From the NCBI RefSeq assembly GCF_001707825.1, contig NZ_LYBM01000018.1:1-64000 (forward strand): a DNA stretch of 64,000 nt, in the 5' to 3' direction. The DNA comes from Veronia pacifica. GTDB taxonomy: Bacteria > Pseudomonadota > Gammaproteobacteria > Enterobacterales > Vibrionaceae. Made by a program: the position numbers and the translations under genes. Numbering within the stretch: the first letter of the stretch is position 1; every line of letters starts with the position of its first letter. Of this stretch, positions 19,628-29,269 are shown one piece after another. The notes under the pieces were generated by a model. It was not told the origin of the DNA. It did not search any database and worked only from the letters and a program-made list of their open reading frames with translations.

Positions 19628-21021
19628 GTTTCTTTATTCGCCTGCGGCTTGCGGCGTCTGCTCGGATTGCGACGACGACGGGGCTTTTTCTTATTCCCGG
19701 TCGCTTTGTTTAGATCCTGCAGCATGGTCTTTTTGTTGTCATTACCCGCGCTTTGGAAATCGCGCCACCATGTTGCAAGCTCTGCAATCTGCCCACCTTC
19801 AATTTCTCCACGCATTTCGAGGAAATCGTAAGCGGCGCGGAATTTGGGCTGCTCAAGCAGTTTAAATGCTCTATTGCCCGTTCGACGGCTGAGACGAAGC
19901 TGCAGTAGCCATATATCACGGATCATCGCGGTGAAGCGGCGTGGAATGGCCAGTGTCTTGACCTGCTCATCAATGATGTCATTTGACGCAACCATGAAGG
20001 CGTCGTAGTAACTCAGACCACTTTCGAACGATATTTCTTCCGTGCGAATGGTGACCGGGTACCACAACATCGCTGCAAACAGGAATGCAGGATTAATGCG
20101 TTGACCTGAACCGATGCGGCGATCAGTTGAACGCAGGACAATTTCCAGCATTTGTTCGGTCTTACTGCTCATGTCCTCGGTAAAATGTTCATCGAGGATA
20201 GGGAACAAGGGTTCGAATAAATCCAGTTCGCGGAGCAATAAGTAAGTATCCAGTCCCTGACCGGATTGCAGCAGTTTGAGGCTTTCCTCAAACAGGCGAG
20301 CAGATGGAATGTCTTTCAACAAATGGGCAAGATGCGGGATAGGCGCTTCAGTTTCCTCGCTGATCGACATATCAAGTTTGGCAGCAAAGCGAACCGCACG
20401 TAGCATGCGCACTGGGTCTTCCCTGTAACGGGTTTCCGGATCGCCAATCAGTCTGATAACTCTGTCATTGAGATCGGCGATACCGCCAGCATAATCACGG
20501 ACAGAAAAATCGGCGATGTTGTAATACAGTGCATTCACGGTGAAATCACGACGCTGAGCGTCTTCTTCTATGCTGCCGTAGACGTTGTCACGAAGCAGCA
20601 TACCGTCACTGGACTGAGATGCAGTGTTCTTTCCTGCATCAGACATATGATGGCCGCGGAACGTTGCTACCTCAATAATTTCGCGTCCAAACAGAATGTG
20701 AGCCAGACGAAAGCGACGACCGATAAGACGACAGTTGCGGAAGAGCTTTCTGACTTCTTCCGGTGTTGCATTGGTAGCAATATCGAAGTCTTTGGGCTCA
20801 GTATCCAATAGCAGGTCGCGAACACCGCCACCAACGAGGTAGGCGTCAAAGCCGTTCTTATTCAAACGATAGAGCACTTTCAGCGCATTTTCGCTGATAT
20901 CTTTTCGTGATATACCGTGCTCATCGCGAGGGATCACCAAAGGTGCAAGCTCACTGAAATTGTGCTCATTGTCTTTCAGATTTAGAACCTTGCGGCAAAA
21001 GCTGGTAACTCGATTAAAGAT
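19624..21021 (-). CDS. pcnB: Poly(A) polymerase I
   Basis: Adds 3' poly(A) tails to RNA and so promotes decay and plasmid copy control. The nucleotidyltransferase core is visible: [40 protein letters not shown]-like, [17 protein letters not shown] and the [19 protein letters not shown] block; the C-terminus is a basic Arg/Lys tail. The usual start codons first appear at a TTG at 20940, but the reading frame upstream encodes [13 protein letters not shown], which matches the start of E. coli PcnB (IFTRVANFCRKVL). In E. coli this codon is the rare start AUU. Here it is AUC at 21021, behind AGGTGA, giving 465 residues, exactly the E. coli length. An in-frame TGA two codons upstream excludes a longer protein. 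Confidence 0.92.
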   Translation of the reverse strand: MFNRVTSFCRKVLNLKDNEHNFSELAPLVIPRDEHGISRKDISENALKVLYRLNKNGFDAYLVGGGVRDLLLDTEPKDFDIATNATPEEVRKLFRNCRLIGRRFRLAHILFGREIIEVATFRGHHMSDAGKNTASQSSDGMLLRDNVYGSIEEDAQRRDFTVNALYYNIADFSVRDYAGGIADLNDRVIRLIGDPETRYREDPVRMLRAVRFAAKLDMSISEETEAPIPHLAHLLKDIPSARLFEESLKLLQSGQGLDTYLLLRELDLFEPLFPILDEHFTEDMSSKTEQMLEIVLRSTDRRIGSGQRINPAFLFAAMLWYPVTIRTEEISFESGLSYYDAFMVASNDIIDEQVKTLAIPRRFTAMIRDIWLLQLRLSRRTGNRAFKLLEQPKFRAAYDFLEMRGEIEGGQIAELATWWRDFQSAGNDNKKTMLQDLNKATGNKKKPRRRRNPSRRRKPQANKET

Positions 21022-21030
21022 AACTCACCT
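21019..21030 (-). promoter_or_regulatory. Ribosome binding site and AUC start of pcnB
   Basis: On the minus strand AGGTGA-GTT-ATC. The good Shine-Dalgarno sequence decides the start at the non-standard codon AUC. In E. coli the AUU start of pcnB keeps expression low; the same effect is inferred here. Confidence 0.75.
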
Positions 21031-21087
21031 CGTTTTAACAGGTCAGGCAATAAAATGACGGCATATAGTACATCAATAGACCACATT

Positions 21088-21966
21088 TTAGAATGCCGTG
21101 ATCACTTCAGTTTCGGCTGGCAAACGCATAGGTTGCCAGTTGGTAACGGCCCACTCCAGCAGCTCCGATACCGATGCACCTGACAGCTCGACAGGGACGG
21201 GCAACTCTAGAAACGCTAATGCCGCTTCAAGTGCTGGTCCGGGGTGACGATTGTCGATAGCAGGTGCATGATTTTGCTTTGACAGTTTGTGACCTTTGCT
21301 ATTCAACGCTAAGGGTAAATGAAGGTAACTGACAGGCGCTGCGCCGAGCTTGTGATAAAGAGCGCGCTGTCTGCCTGTTGGCTCAATCATGTCTGCCCCG
21401 CGCACAACCTCAGTGACTCCCTGATAAATATCGTCGAGCACCACGGCAAGGTTGTATGCAAAAAGTCCATCCCGGCGTTTAATAATGAAATCTTCTGCCG
21501 CCATTGCTTTATCAAGCGTAATGTCACCGTGCCTTAGATCGGAAAAAGTGGTGACAGGGGAATCTATCATTAATCGCACACCTGAACCGTCAGGCCCTAA
21601 AACGCGATGACGGCAGGTTCCCCGGTAAATGCCCCCGCTGTCTTTTATCTGTCGTCGCGTGCATTGGCAATAATAAGCTTCGCCAGATAACAGCCATTGG
21701 TCAATTTGATGCTGATATGCCTCAGTGCGGTTACTTTGATACAAGACGTCGCGATCCCATTGAAGTTGATAGGCTTCAAGGGTACGCAAAATGGCACTGG
21801 CAGAACCTGCCACTTCCCGGGGTGGGTCGATGTCTTCAATACGAACCAGCCATTGGCCACCATTTGCCCGTGCCTGCAAAAAACTCCCTAATGCAGCGAT
21901 CAGGGAACCAAAATGCAGTGGTCCGGAAGGCGAGGGCGCAAAACGCCCGATATATTTCTGATTCAT
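21088..21966 (-). CDS. gluQ: Glutamyl-Q tRNA(Asp) synthetase
   Basis: A truncated glutamyl-tRNA synthetase paralogue (292 residues) without an anticodon-binding domain. It attaches glutamate to queuosine in the wobble position of tRNA-Asp. Class I motifs are GRFAPSPSGPLHFGSL (HIGH region) and HKLSKQNHA (KMSKS region); a zinc-site pattern CQCTRRQI...YRGTCR is visible. It lies between dksA and pcnB as in E. coli, 66 bases from the pcnB AUC start; the dksA terminator lies between it and dksA. Confidence 0.95.
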   Translation of the reverse strand: MNQKYIGRFAPSPSGPLHFGSLIAALGSFLQARANGGQWLVRIEDIDPPREVAGSASAILRTLEAYQLQWDRDVLYQSNRTEAYQHQIDQWLLSGEAYYCQCTRRQIKDSGGIYRGTCRHRVLGPDGSGVRLMIDSPVTTFSDLRHGDITLDKAMAAEDFIIKRRDGLFAYNLAVVLDDIYQGVTEVVRGADMIEPTGRQRALYHKLGAAPVSYLHLPLALNSKGHKLSKQNHAPAIDNRHPGPALEAALAFLELPVPVELSGASVSELLEWAVTNWQPMRLPAETEVITAF

Positions 21967-21980
21967 AGCTCTTTAACAGG

Positions 21981-22005
21981 AAAAGGGAGCCAACAGCTCC
22001 CTTTT
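21981..22005 (-). terminator. Terminator of dksA
   Basis: Hairpin AAAAGGGAGC / GCTCCCTTTT between dksA and gluQ. Readthrough into gluQ is likely, as in E. coli. Confidence 0.8.
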
Positions 22006-22035
22006 CTCATTCGCACGCGATAAAAAACAGGGGGC

Positions 22036-22485
22036 TTAACCCGCCATTTGTTTTTCTTTGATTTCAGCCAGTGTTTTGCAGTCGATACATAGATCGGCTG
22101 TCGGACGGGCTTCCAGTCGGCGAACGCCAATTTCTACACCACACGAGTCGCAGAAACCGAAGTCATCGTCTTCGAGTCGTTGAAGCGTTTTATCAATTTT
22201 CTTGATTAGCTTACGCTCGCGGTCACGGTTACGTAACTCAAGGCTGAACTCTTCTTCCTGCGCTGCACGGTCAACAGGGTCAGGAAAATTTGCCGCTTCA
22301 TCCTGCATGTGATGAACGGTTCTGTCTACTTCTTCCCTGAGCTGATTACGCCATGCTTGGAGGATCTTACGGAAATGATCGACTTGGTCATCGTTCATGT
22401 ATTCCTCGCCCGCCTTTTCCTGATAGGGCTCTAACCCGGCAATTGCCAGGATGCCCAGCGATTTTTTTACTTTGCTTTCTGGCAT
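22036..22485 (-). CDS. dksA: RNA polymerase-binding transcription factor DksA
   Basis: Cofactor of ppGpp that binds the RNA polymerase secondary channel and mediates the stringent response on rRNA, tRNA and amino-acid promoters. It is 149 residues; the C-terminal two-thirds is near identical to E. coli DksA. The coiled-coil tip acidic residues lie in [15 protein letters not shown], and the four-cysteine zinc finger in CDSCGVEIG...CIDC. It is upstream of gluQ, with its own sigma-70 promoter. Its targets probably include the tRNA promoters with GC-rich discriminators in this window. Confidence 0.98.
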   Translation of the reverse strand: MPESKVKKSLGILAIAGLEPYQEKAGEEYMNDDQVDHFRKILQAWRNQLREEVDRTVHHMQDEAANFPDPVDRAAQEEEFSLELRNRDRERKLIKKIDKTLQRLEDDDFGFCDSCGVEIGVRRLEARPTADLCIDCKTLAEIKEKQMAG

Positions 22486-22536
22486 TCAGCGTTCTCCTAA
22501 ATACACCTTGACCTACTCGGTCAAAAGAGGGCGGTA

Positions 22537-22565
22537 TCTATAGCAGAAAGCCCATGGGTAGGCAA
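22537..22565 (-). promoter_or_regulatory. Sigma-70 promoter of dksA
   Basis: On the minus strand TTGCCT, a 17-base spacer and TATAGA. Downstream in the leader (22508-22524) is a small dyad TTGACC / GGTCAA. Confidence 0.65.
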
Positions 22566-22614
22566 TCTTTGTTTTATGCTTATCAGATCCAATGTGAACA
22601 TAATTGCAATTTTC

Positions 22615-23325
22615 TCAAATATGAGAGAATGGAAGTTCAAATTTTATGCTCAATTCACTGGGCGAAAGCGTTGCTTTACAGCAGATAATCTCAATACCCA
22701 TTTGCTCTGCCTCTATAAGCAACTGATTATAGACCGCATCTATATGTTTTGCCGCAGAAACCCGATTAATACCAGAATGAAGTACTGCAAAAAATAGTAC
22801 AGCACGTTGGCCATCTGCAGCGATAGCAGCAAGCTCGCGCAGGTGTTTCTGGCCTCGGGTTGTCACTGAATCTGGGAAGTATCCCTGATCTTCATGCTCC
22901 AGAAGCGTGACACTTTTTACCTCAATATAGCAGTCTTTACGGCCTTCAGATTGCAACAAGATGTCTATACGGCTATTTTCCAGCCCATAGCTGACTTCTG
23001 TACGTAATTCTGTGTATCCGTCCAGACTAGGAACGCGGCCCATTTTTATGGCCTCAATCACTAACTGGTTAGCCCTTGCTGTATTAACGCAAATCATATG
23101 ACCCGTGCGGGTCTCGGTGAGTTCCCAGCTGTTGGCATATTTTCTTTTTTTGTTATCTGACGTGGAAAACCACACCGTATCGCCAGGCTCAGCGCACCCT
23201 GTCATTGCACCTGTATTGGCGCAATGGATTGTTCGGATGCTATTGTCCGGGAGTTGTATATCTGCAAGAAAGCGTTTGTAGCGGCGTAACAGAGTGGCCG
23301 ATTCAAGCGGTGGATCAAAATTCAC
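22615..23325 (-). CDS. sfsA: SfsA family protein
   Basis: 236-residue protein of the SfsA family, named for sugar-fermentation stimulation in E. coli; a DNA-binding nuclease-like role has been proposed, but the function is not settled. Family motifs are visible: [25 protein letters not shown] and [22 protein letters not shown], the last looking like a PD-(D/E)xK-type core. It overlaps the thpR end by 11 bases and lies upstream of dksA, as in E. coli. Confidence 0.95.
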   Translation of the reverse strand: MNFDPPLESATLLRRYKRFLADIQLPDNSIRTIHCANTGAMTGCAEPGDTVWFSTSDNKKRKYANSWELTETRTGHMICVNTARANQLVIEAIKMGRVPSLDGYTELRTEVSYGLENSRIDILLQSEGRKDCYIEVKSVTLLEHEDQGYFPDSVTTRGQKHLRELAAIAADGQRAVLFFAVLHSGINRVSAAKHIDAVYNQLLIEAEQMGIEIICCKATLSPSELSIKFELPFSHI

Positions 23326-23872
23326 CTGTATGTCCTTCGTTCAATGGCCAGTGCTGAAGGCACTGGTAACGCGCACCTTTTTGTTCAGGGTCGGGTTCAG
23401 AAACAAATAATCCGAATCGCCTGAAGGTCAAAGATAGCGGAGTAAGTGGCACAAGCTGCGGCACAGTAGCATTGCGCAGCAGAGTGATGTGCGGAATATA
23501 CTCTTGATCGAAATCTTTTCCAGTAATTGATGAACTTAGGCTCTGTAATGTTCTGGCCAGTGATGACAGGCCATCTGGTACAGGGTCCAGTCCCAGCCAA
23601 ATTGCGCCGGATCGGTTAAAAAAGCCGAGCTCACCAGTATTGGTTTCGATGATCCCTGCTTTAATATGGTTTGCCTGCTTACGCAGCCGGCTGGTGTGCT
23701 GTGCAGTGACGTTGCCAAGAAACGCAAGCGTCAGGTGGAGATTGTTATCTTGTACCGGCTTTCCTGCCTCTGATAACTGGGCTTTCAGTGCAACAATTTG
23801 CTTTCTGGCAGCGAGGTTTTGCTTCTCTGCCAAATCCAGTGCAAAGAATAATCTTGGCATGCTCTGCCCCAT
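23315..23872 (-). CDS. thpR: RNA 2',3'-cyclic phosphodiesterase (LigT)
   Basis: Opens 2',3'-cyclic phosphates to 2'-phosphates in RNA ends; 185 residues. The two catalytic HxTx motifs of the 2H phosphoesterase superfamily are present: HLTLAFLG (about residue 46) and HITLLRNA (about 127). The start could also be the second ATG at 23860 ([10 protein letters not shown]), which fits family N-termini better. It overlaps sfsA and is divergent from hrpB, so their promoters share under 70 bases. Confidence 0.94.
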   Translation of the reverse strand: MGQSMPRLFFALDLAEKQNLAARKQIVALKAQLSEAGKPVQDNNLHLTLAFLGNVTAQHTSRLRKQANHIKAGIIETNTGELGFFNRSGAIWLGLDPVPDGLSSLARTLQSLSSSITGKDFDQEYIPHITLLRNATVPQLVPLTPLSLTFRRFGLFVSEPDPEQKGARYQCLQHWPLNEGHTGEF

Positions 23873-23929
23873 TCCCTTGTGATTTTGTTTAAACTGTTAG
23901 CCGTTAAGTTTTACACAAAGGCGCTGGAT

Positions 23930-26383
23930 TTGTCACAACTGCCCATAGAAACCGTGTTGGATGATCTCTTTCAGGGATTGATAAAAAGAGACAGGCTCAT
24001 TGTTAAGGCACCTCCGGGTGCAGGTAAGTCAACCCGACTGCCACTTGCTCTCCTGCAACATTCAATTGTCGATGGAAAAATCCTCATTCTTGAGCCAAGA
24101 AGATTGGCTGCGAGAAATATCGCTCGCTTTCTGGCCAGTGAACTAAAACAGTCAGTGGGTGACACCGTTGGACTGCGGGTCCGCGGTGAGAGCAAAGTCA
24201 GCGCCGCTACCCGTCTTGAAGTGGTTACCGAGGGAGTGCTGACCCGGATGATTCAGGATGATCCCGAACTGACGGGGATTGATCTGGTCATTTTTGATGA
24301 ATTTCACGAACGCAGCTTACAGGCAGATCTGGCATTGGCCTTGACACTGGATGTTCAGCAGGGGTTGAGGGATGACCTGAAAATTCTGGTGATGTCAGCC
24401 ACCTTGGATGATGACGCTCTGGTCAATCTGTTGCCAGATGCACAGGTGGTAAGCTCAGAAGGCAGATGCTATCCCATAGATGTGGGCTATAAAACAGTTA
24501 CCCGTCAATATGGTTACGAGTCGCGGGTTGCAAATGAAATTCGTCAACTTATGCAGCAACAACCTGGTTCTGTTCTGGTCTTTCTGCCGGGTGTCGGCGA
24601 AATAAAACGGACTGCAGAAGCATTGGAAAATACGTTGCCCGGGGACGTCATTGTCTGTCCTCTTTTTGGTCAGTTGTCTGTTGCCGAGCAACAAAAAGCG
24701 ATTGCCCCGCCACAGGATGGTGCACGAAAGGTGGTATTGGCGACCAATATCGCTGAAACCAGCTTGACCATTGAAGGGATAAGAGTTGTGGTCGATAGTG
24801 GACTTGAGCGGGTTGCCAGATTCAACCGTAAAACGGGTGTTACCCGTCTGGAGACTGTTCAGATCGCCAAATCATCTGCTATTCAACGTGCTGGACGTGC
24901 AGGAAGGCTGGAGCCGGGGTACTGTCTTCGCTTATATGGAGAAGAGACATTTCAGCGCATGCGCACAGTCCCCGAGCCAGAGATCACGACCAGTGATCTT
25001 ACATATCTAGTGACTGAGCTTACACAATGGGGTTGTGAACCTGAGGCACTATCCTGGCTAGATATGCCCCCTGCACTTCATTGGAAACAGGCCAAAGAAC
25101 TGCTCTTTCAGCTGGGTTTACTCAATGATGATGGAATGACACCGCTTGGTCGTTGCGCGCAAGTGTTTGGCACTGAACCGAGATTATCTGCTATGTTGGC
25201 GTTTGCCGACTCCCTCGATGAACAGGCAAAATTGACTGCCTGCTGGCTGGCTGCGTGGGCGGAGGAGCCTCCGCGAGGAATAAGAGAACCGAGTCTTTCC
25301 GCTCATCTTCTCGCGTTAATCAACAAAAAAGGCCCTCAATATCAGAGAGCCAAGCATTTTGCCCGCAGACTCAATATCACGCTCCGCGCTACATTGGACC
25401 ATGATTGGCTTCCTGTCCTTGCGGCGTATGCTTGGCCCGACAGAGTGGCGATGGCCCGTGGCAACGACGGACGATATTTGTTGAGTAACGGACATGGCGC
25501 TGAGTTGGAACCTGATCATCCTATGAGTGGTCTTCCACATCTTGTGGCGGTAGATTTAATGACAGTCGGTCAGGGAAACAGTCGAATTTTTGTTGCTTGT
25601 GCCCTTGATATTGATGTCCTTCAGCGACATATTCCTGCTTTGTTTGACCAGTTTGAATGGGTTGACTGGGACGACGACAAGGGCAGAGTGATTGCTGAGC
25701 GGCAGACCCGATTGGGAAAACTGGTGATTGAACGTTACCCTATTGACGCACCAGAGCAGGGCAGAATCACGGAAGCACTGCTCACGGCATTGCGACGTAA
25801 AGGGTTAGACGCACTCAATTGGGGCGACAAAGCAGAGAGTTTACTTTTGCGCTCGCGCTGTGCGTGTGAGTGGCAAGTACCGGTTTCTCTGCCTGCACTT
25901 GGCAGCGAAGCAATGCTTGAAACGCTTGAGGAATGGCTGGCTCCTTTTATGGTGGGTATGACGCGCTGGGCGGAACTAAGTAAACTCGACCTGTATCCGG
26001 CATTAGAGGCATATCTTGGCTGGGAGACGGTGAAAGACATTAATTGTCTGTTGCCGGAGCATTATGAGGTTCCGACTGGTTCGCGTTACCGTATCCGATA
26101 TCAGCTTGGTCATAAACCTGTGTTGGCTGTCCGTATGCAGGAAGTCTTTGGTGAGGCACAGTCGCCAGTTATCTGCGATGGTAACATCACGCTGGTTCTC
26201 GAGCTGTTGAGTCCAGCTCAGCGACCCTTGCAGATCACTCAAGACCTGGCAGGGTTTTGGCAAGGTGCCTACCGCGAAGTACAGAAAGAAATGAAAGGGC
26301 GTTACCCGAAGCACGTGTGGCCGGATGATCCGGCAAATCATGTTGCTACTAATAAAACGAAAAGACATTTTAAGTCGCATTAA
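23930..26383 (+). CDS. hrpB: ATP-dependent RNA helicase HrpB
   Basis: DEAH-family helicase of unknown cellular target, 817 residues from the start chosen. RecA-like domain 1 has APPGAGKST (Walker A, 28-36) and FDEFHERS; domain 2 has TNIAETSLTIEGI and QRAGRAGRLEPG; HA2 and the HrpB C-terminal domain follow, ending in REVQKEMKGRYPKHVWPDDP, identical to E. coli. The chosen start is TTG at 23930 (LSQLPIETVL aligned with the E. coli N-terminus), with AAAGG 9 bases upstream. A GTG at 23879 would add 17 residues and overlap the thpR promoter. It is directly followed by mrcB, with no gap. Confidence 0.93.
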   Translation: MSQLPIETVLDDLFQGLIKRDRLIVKAPPGAGKSTRLPLALLQHSIVDGKILILEPRRLAARNIARFLASELKQSVGDTVGLRVRGESKVSAATRLEVVTEGVLTRMIQDDPELTGIDLVIFDEFHERSLQADLALALTLDVQQGLRDDLKILVMSATLDDDALVNLLPDAQVVSSEGRCYPIDVGYKTVTRQYGYESRVANEIRQLMQQQPGSVLVFLPGVGEIKRTAEALENTLPGDVIVCPLFGQLSVAEQQKAIAPPQDGARKVVLATNIAETSLTIEGIRVVVDSGLERVARFNRKTGVTRLETVQIAKSSAIQRAGRAGRLEPGYCLRLYGEETFQRMRTVPEPEITTSDLTYLVTELTQWGCEPEALSWLDMPPALHWKQAKELLFQLGLLNDDGMTPLGRCAQVFGTEPRLSAMLAFADSLDEQAKLTACWLAAWAEEPPRGIREPSLSAHLLALINKKGPQYQRAKHFARRLNITLRATLDHDWLPVLAAYAWPDRVAMARGNDGRYLLSNGHGAELEPDHPMSGLPHLVAVDLMTVGQGNSRIFVACALDIDVLQRHIPALFDQFEWVDWDDDKGRVIAERQTRLGKLVIERYPIDAPEQGRITEALLTALRRKGLDALNWGDKAESLLLRSRCACEWQVPVSLPALGSEAMLETLEEWLAPFMVGMTRWAELSKLDLYPALEAYLGWETVKDINCLLPEHYEVPTGSRYRIRYQLGHKPVLAVRMQEVFGEAQSPVICDGNITLVLELLSPAQRPLQITQDLAGFWQGAYREVQKEMKGRYPKHVWPDDPANHVATNKTKRHFKSH

Positions 26384-28774
26384 ATGGTCATAAAAATTAA
26401 AAACGCAGCCACGGAAAAGCCAAAGCAGGGGAAAACAAAAACCCCGGCAAAAAAGAAGTCATCGACTACCCGTAAATCGCCTGCAAAAAAATCATCGAAC
26501 AAAAAAAATAACCAGCAGAAAAAAAACTGGTTTAGGTGGACTGCCGTTCTGGGTCTCAAGCTTGGGCTTTGTTGTGTGGCGGTAATGGCATTGTTTGGGA
26601 TTTATCTCGACAGTAAAATCCAGAGCAGGTTTGAAGGACAAATCTGGTCTCTGCCCGCTGTGGTTTACGGGCGGGTTTTGCACCTTGAACCCGGTGATAA
26701 TCAGGATATTCAGGGCCTGAAACAGGAACTTGAATTATTAAATTATCAACGTGTCAGACAGCCGGAAAAAGCCGGCCAGTATGCAGCCTCTTCCACCAAA
26801 ATTGAGATCATTCGTCGTCCCTTTGAGTTTGAGGATGGCTCAGATCCCTCTCGTCATGTGATGATCAGCTTTGATCAGCAGGGTGTGAAAAAACTTAAAG
26901 ATATGGACAGTGGCAAGCAACTTGGTTTCCTCAACATTGAGCCCCGGTTGCTGGGAATGATGAATCCCCGGGGCGATGAGCAACGTCTGTTTGTTCCCCG
27001 TGAAGGGTTTCCAGAGTATCTGGTTGATGCACTGCTCACGACAGAAGACAGGGATTTTTATCACCATGGCGGTGTATCGCCGATTGCCATTGCCCGGGCT
27101 TTTGTAGCAAACCTTCGTTCAGGGCGAACCGTGCAGGGCGGATCGACCTTAACACAGCAACTGGCCAAAAATATCTTCCTGACCAGGGAGCGCTCTCTAT
27201 GGCGAAAGGTTCAGGAAGCCTACATGGCTGTGATCCTCGATTATCGCTACAGCAAAGACAAAATACTGGAAACTTATCTCAATGAAGTGTACCTCGGGCA
27301 GGCGGCAGGAAATGCTGTGCATGGATTCCCATTGGGTGCCCGGTTGTATTTTGGCAGACCAATTAATGAGCTGAGTCTGGACCAACTGGCCATGCTGGTG
27401 GGCATGGTGAAAGGCCCCTCTTATTACAATCCGAGGCGTTATCCGGAGCGTGCCAGACAGCGCCGGGATCTGGTGTTGAGGCTGATGATGGAACAAAACC
27501 TGATCTCAGGCGCGCAATATGAGCAGGCTGCATCGCGCAAACTCGGGATCGAGAAAGATGTTGGACTGACCCAGAGGCAGCCTGCATATTTTGAGCTTCT
27601 CCGGCAGGAAATCAAAGAGAGAGTCGGCGGGCAGTTCACTCCGGGGACCGGGTTACGGGTATTTACAACCTTGGATCCGTTATCGCAGCAGTTGATTGAG
27701 AAAGCAGTAGTCGACACTGTGGGTAGCCTCAAAAAGAGAGCAGGAAAAAAACTTGAGGCTGCAGCTGTCATTGCAGACAGAAGCTCTGGGGAGATCCGGG
27801 CCGTCGTCGGCGGAAGTCGACCGGGTTATGCCGGTTTCAACCGAGCATTAAATGGAAGCCGACAAATCGGATCGCTCGCCAAACCGCCAATTTATCTGGC
27901 TGCTCTCTCACAGCCAGACAAATATAACCTGATGTCGCCGTTGGATGATAATCCACTGAGCCTCAACAGCAACGGTACTCAGTGGCAACCGCGAAACTAT
28001 GATCGTAAATACCGAGGACAGGTCCCTCTGATCACCGCGCTGGAAAAATCTTACAACATTCCGACGGTGAATCTGGGGCTGGATCTGGGCCTTAACAATG
28101 TGGTTGATACCATGGCAGATTTGGGTATTGATCCTGACCAGATCACCCGGGTGCCCTCTCTGCTTTTAGGAGCGTTTACCTTGACGCCGATGGAAGTCAC
28201 TCAAATGTATCAAACGCTTGCCAGTGGCGGCCGCAAAGCCTCATTGACTGCACTGCGTTCTGTGGTGACACAACAGGGCGATGTTCTCTACAGGCAATGG
28301 CCTAAGTCATCGCAGGTTGTCCCCGCGCAGGCAAGTTGGCTGACCTTGTTCGCAATGAAAAAGGTGGTGGCGTCAGGCACTGCGAGACGATTGAATCACG
28401 AGTTCAGTTGGGCATCCTTGGCAGGAAAAACAGGGACTACGGACAATAACAGAGACAGTTGGTATGTGGGTATTGATGGCCGCGAGGTTGTCACTGTCTG
28501 GTTGGGGCGTGACGATAACAAGCCGACAGGACTGACTGGCTCCAGCGGTGCCTTGCCCGTCTATCAGAATTATATAAAACGACGTCAGCCACAGCCATTA
28601 TTGCTGCCTTGGCCGAGTCAGCTCACATCAGTGTCTTATCACAGGCAGGCAACCAGCTTTGTGCCGGATTGTAAGAGTAAAACCACACTGCCAGTCTGGG
28701 ACCGCGATGGTAAATGGAAAAGTTACTGCCAGGGAGGCCCTGTAGGGTGGCTGGAAAGGTTGTTTAACGGATAA
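26384..28774 (+). CDS. mrcB: Penicillin-binding protein 1B (bifunctional)
   Basis: Peptidoglycan glycosyltransferase/transpeptidase, 796 residues. A Lys-rich cytosolic tail (1-50) is followed by one membrane anchor (about 52-74) and a UB2H-type LpoB-docking domain. The GT51 domain has catalytic Glu221 in TTEDRDFYHHGG and the GGSTLTQQLAKN motif. The transpeptidase has Ser497-xx-Lys500 (SLAK), SYN (556-558) and KTG (682-684). The ATG follows the hrpB stop immediately, the same gene pair as in E. coli. All catalytic residues are intact. The regulator LpoB is not in this window. Confidence 0.97.
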   Translation: MVIKIKNAATEKPKQGKTKTPAKKKSSTTRKSPAKKSSNKKNNQQKKNWFRWTAVLGLKLGLCCVAVMALFGIYLDSKIQSRFEGQIWSLPAVVYGRVLHLEPGDNQDIQGLKQELELLNYQRVRQPEKAGQYAASSTKIEIIRRPFEFEDGSDPSRHVMISFDQQGVKKLKDMDSGKQLGFLNIEPRLLGMMNPRGDEQRLFVPREGFPEYLVDALLTTEDRDFYHHGGVSPIAIARAFVANLRSGRTVQGGSTLTQQLAKNIFLTRERSLWRKVQEAYMAVILDYRYSKDKILETYLNEVYLGQAAGNAVHGFPLGARLYFGRPINELSLDQLAMLVGMVKGPSYYNPRRYPERARQRRDLVLRLMMEQNLISGAQYEQAASRKLGIEKDVGLTQRQPAYFELLRQEIKERVGGQFTPGTGLRVFTTLDPLSQQLIEKAVVDTVGSLKKRAGKKLEAAAVIADRSSGEIRAVVGGSRPGYAGFNRALNGSRQIGSLAKPPIYLAALSQPDKYNLMSPLDDNPLSLNSNGTQWQPRNYDRKYRGQVPLITALEKSYNIPTVNLGLDLGLNNVVDTMADLGIDPDQITRVPSLLLGAFTLTPMEVTQMYQTLASGGRKASLTALRSVVTQQGDVLYRQWPKSSQVVPAQASWLTLFAMKKVVASGTARRLNHEFSWASLAGKTGTTDNNRDSWYVGIDGREVVTVWLGRDDNKPTGLTGSSGALPVYQNYIKRRQPQPLLLPWPSQLTSVSYHRQATSFVPDCKSKTTLPVWDRDGKWKSYCQGGPVGWLERLFNG

Positions 28775-28805
28775 GTTACTATCCGGCAAAGAGTAAACGA
28801 CTGAT

Positions 28806-28834
28806 AAGCCTCGCACTGTGTGCGGGGCTTTTTT
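28806..28834 (+). terminator. Terminator of mrcB
   Basis: Hairpin AAGCCTCGCAC / GTGCGGGGCTT followed by T residues, 30 bases after mrcB. Confidence 0.85.
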
Positions 28835-28860
28835 ACTTTTATTCAACCCCAGAAACAACA

Positions 28861-28883
28861 AAGCCCCAGCATGAGCTGAGGCT
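28861..28883 (-). terminator. Terminator of tRNA-Phe (copy 1)
   Basis: On the minus strand AGCCTCAGC / GCTGGGGCTTT with a short loop, 13 bases after the tRNA CCA end. Confidence 0.75.
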
Positions 28884-28896
28884 ATGTTGTGATATA

Positions 28897-28972
28897 TGGT
28901 GCCCGGAGGCGGAATCGAACCACCGACACGAGGATTTTCAATCCTCTGCTCTACCAACTGAGCTATCCGGGC
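28897..28972 (-). tRNA. tRNA-Phe (GAA), copy 1
   Basis: A 76-base cloverleaf with encoded CCA end. The acceptor arms GCCCGGA / TCCGGGC pair, the anticodon loop reads TTGAAAA with anticodon GAA, and the T loop reads TTCGATT. The gene is identical, base for base, to the copy at 39639-39714. It has its own promoter and terminator and stands between mrcB and the chemosensory operon. Confidence 0.97.
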
Positions 28973-28983
28973 AACGGAGGGCT

Positions 28984-29012
28984 ATTAGACGCTACCTAAA
29001 AACGTAAGTCAA
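28984..29012 (-). promoter_or_regulatory. Sigma-70 promoter of tRNA-Phe copy 1
   Basis: TTGACT, 17-base spacer, TCTAAT, then a GC-rich discriminator (AGCCCTCCGTT). The same arrangement is found at the other two tRNA promoters in the window, a layout typical of stringently controlled stable-RNA promoters. Confidence 0.8.
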
Positions 29013-29206
29013 AGACTTTTCCGTTGCGTCCTGCTCATCCGCTGTTTTTTTCACTGATTAGTTTGTTTTTACTTCAGGTCGGGTGAGGAAGAGCCAACCC
29101 GATTCCGCAACACGGTGATTTGAAACCCGCAATCGGGCCGTTTTCTTGACGTTAAAAAAGTAACAAATATTCATCTCACCAAAAAAGAAACATTTTGCTC
29201 ACAATT

Positions 29207-29216
29207 GCTACACTTT
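29207..29216 (+). promoter_or_regulatory. Sigma-S-like -10 element of the chemosensory operon
   Basis: GCTACACTTT fits the extended -10 favoured by RpoS (KCTAYACTTAA) closely. No good -35 is found, which sigma-S tolerates. The start of transcription would be near 29221, about 50 bases before the STAS gene. In the rest of 28973-29269 I see only the tRNA-Phe promoter. Confidence 0.5.
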
Positions 29217-29269
29217 ACTGAAGTGTGAGGTTGACATTCCTTTTTAAAAAAACCTTGGGAATTTTCAAA

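Noticed and set aside
28628-28957. Minus-strand frame running through tRNA-Phe into mrcB
   Set aside because: Overlaps a tRNA and the end of mrcB antisense; the reading frame is incidental.
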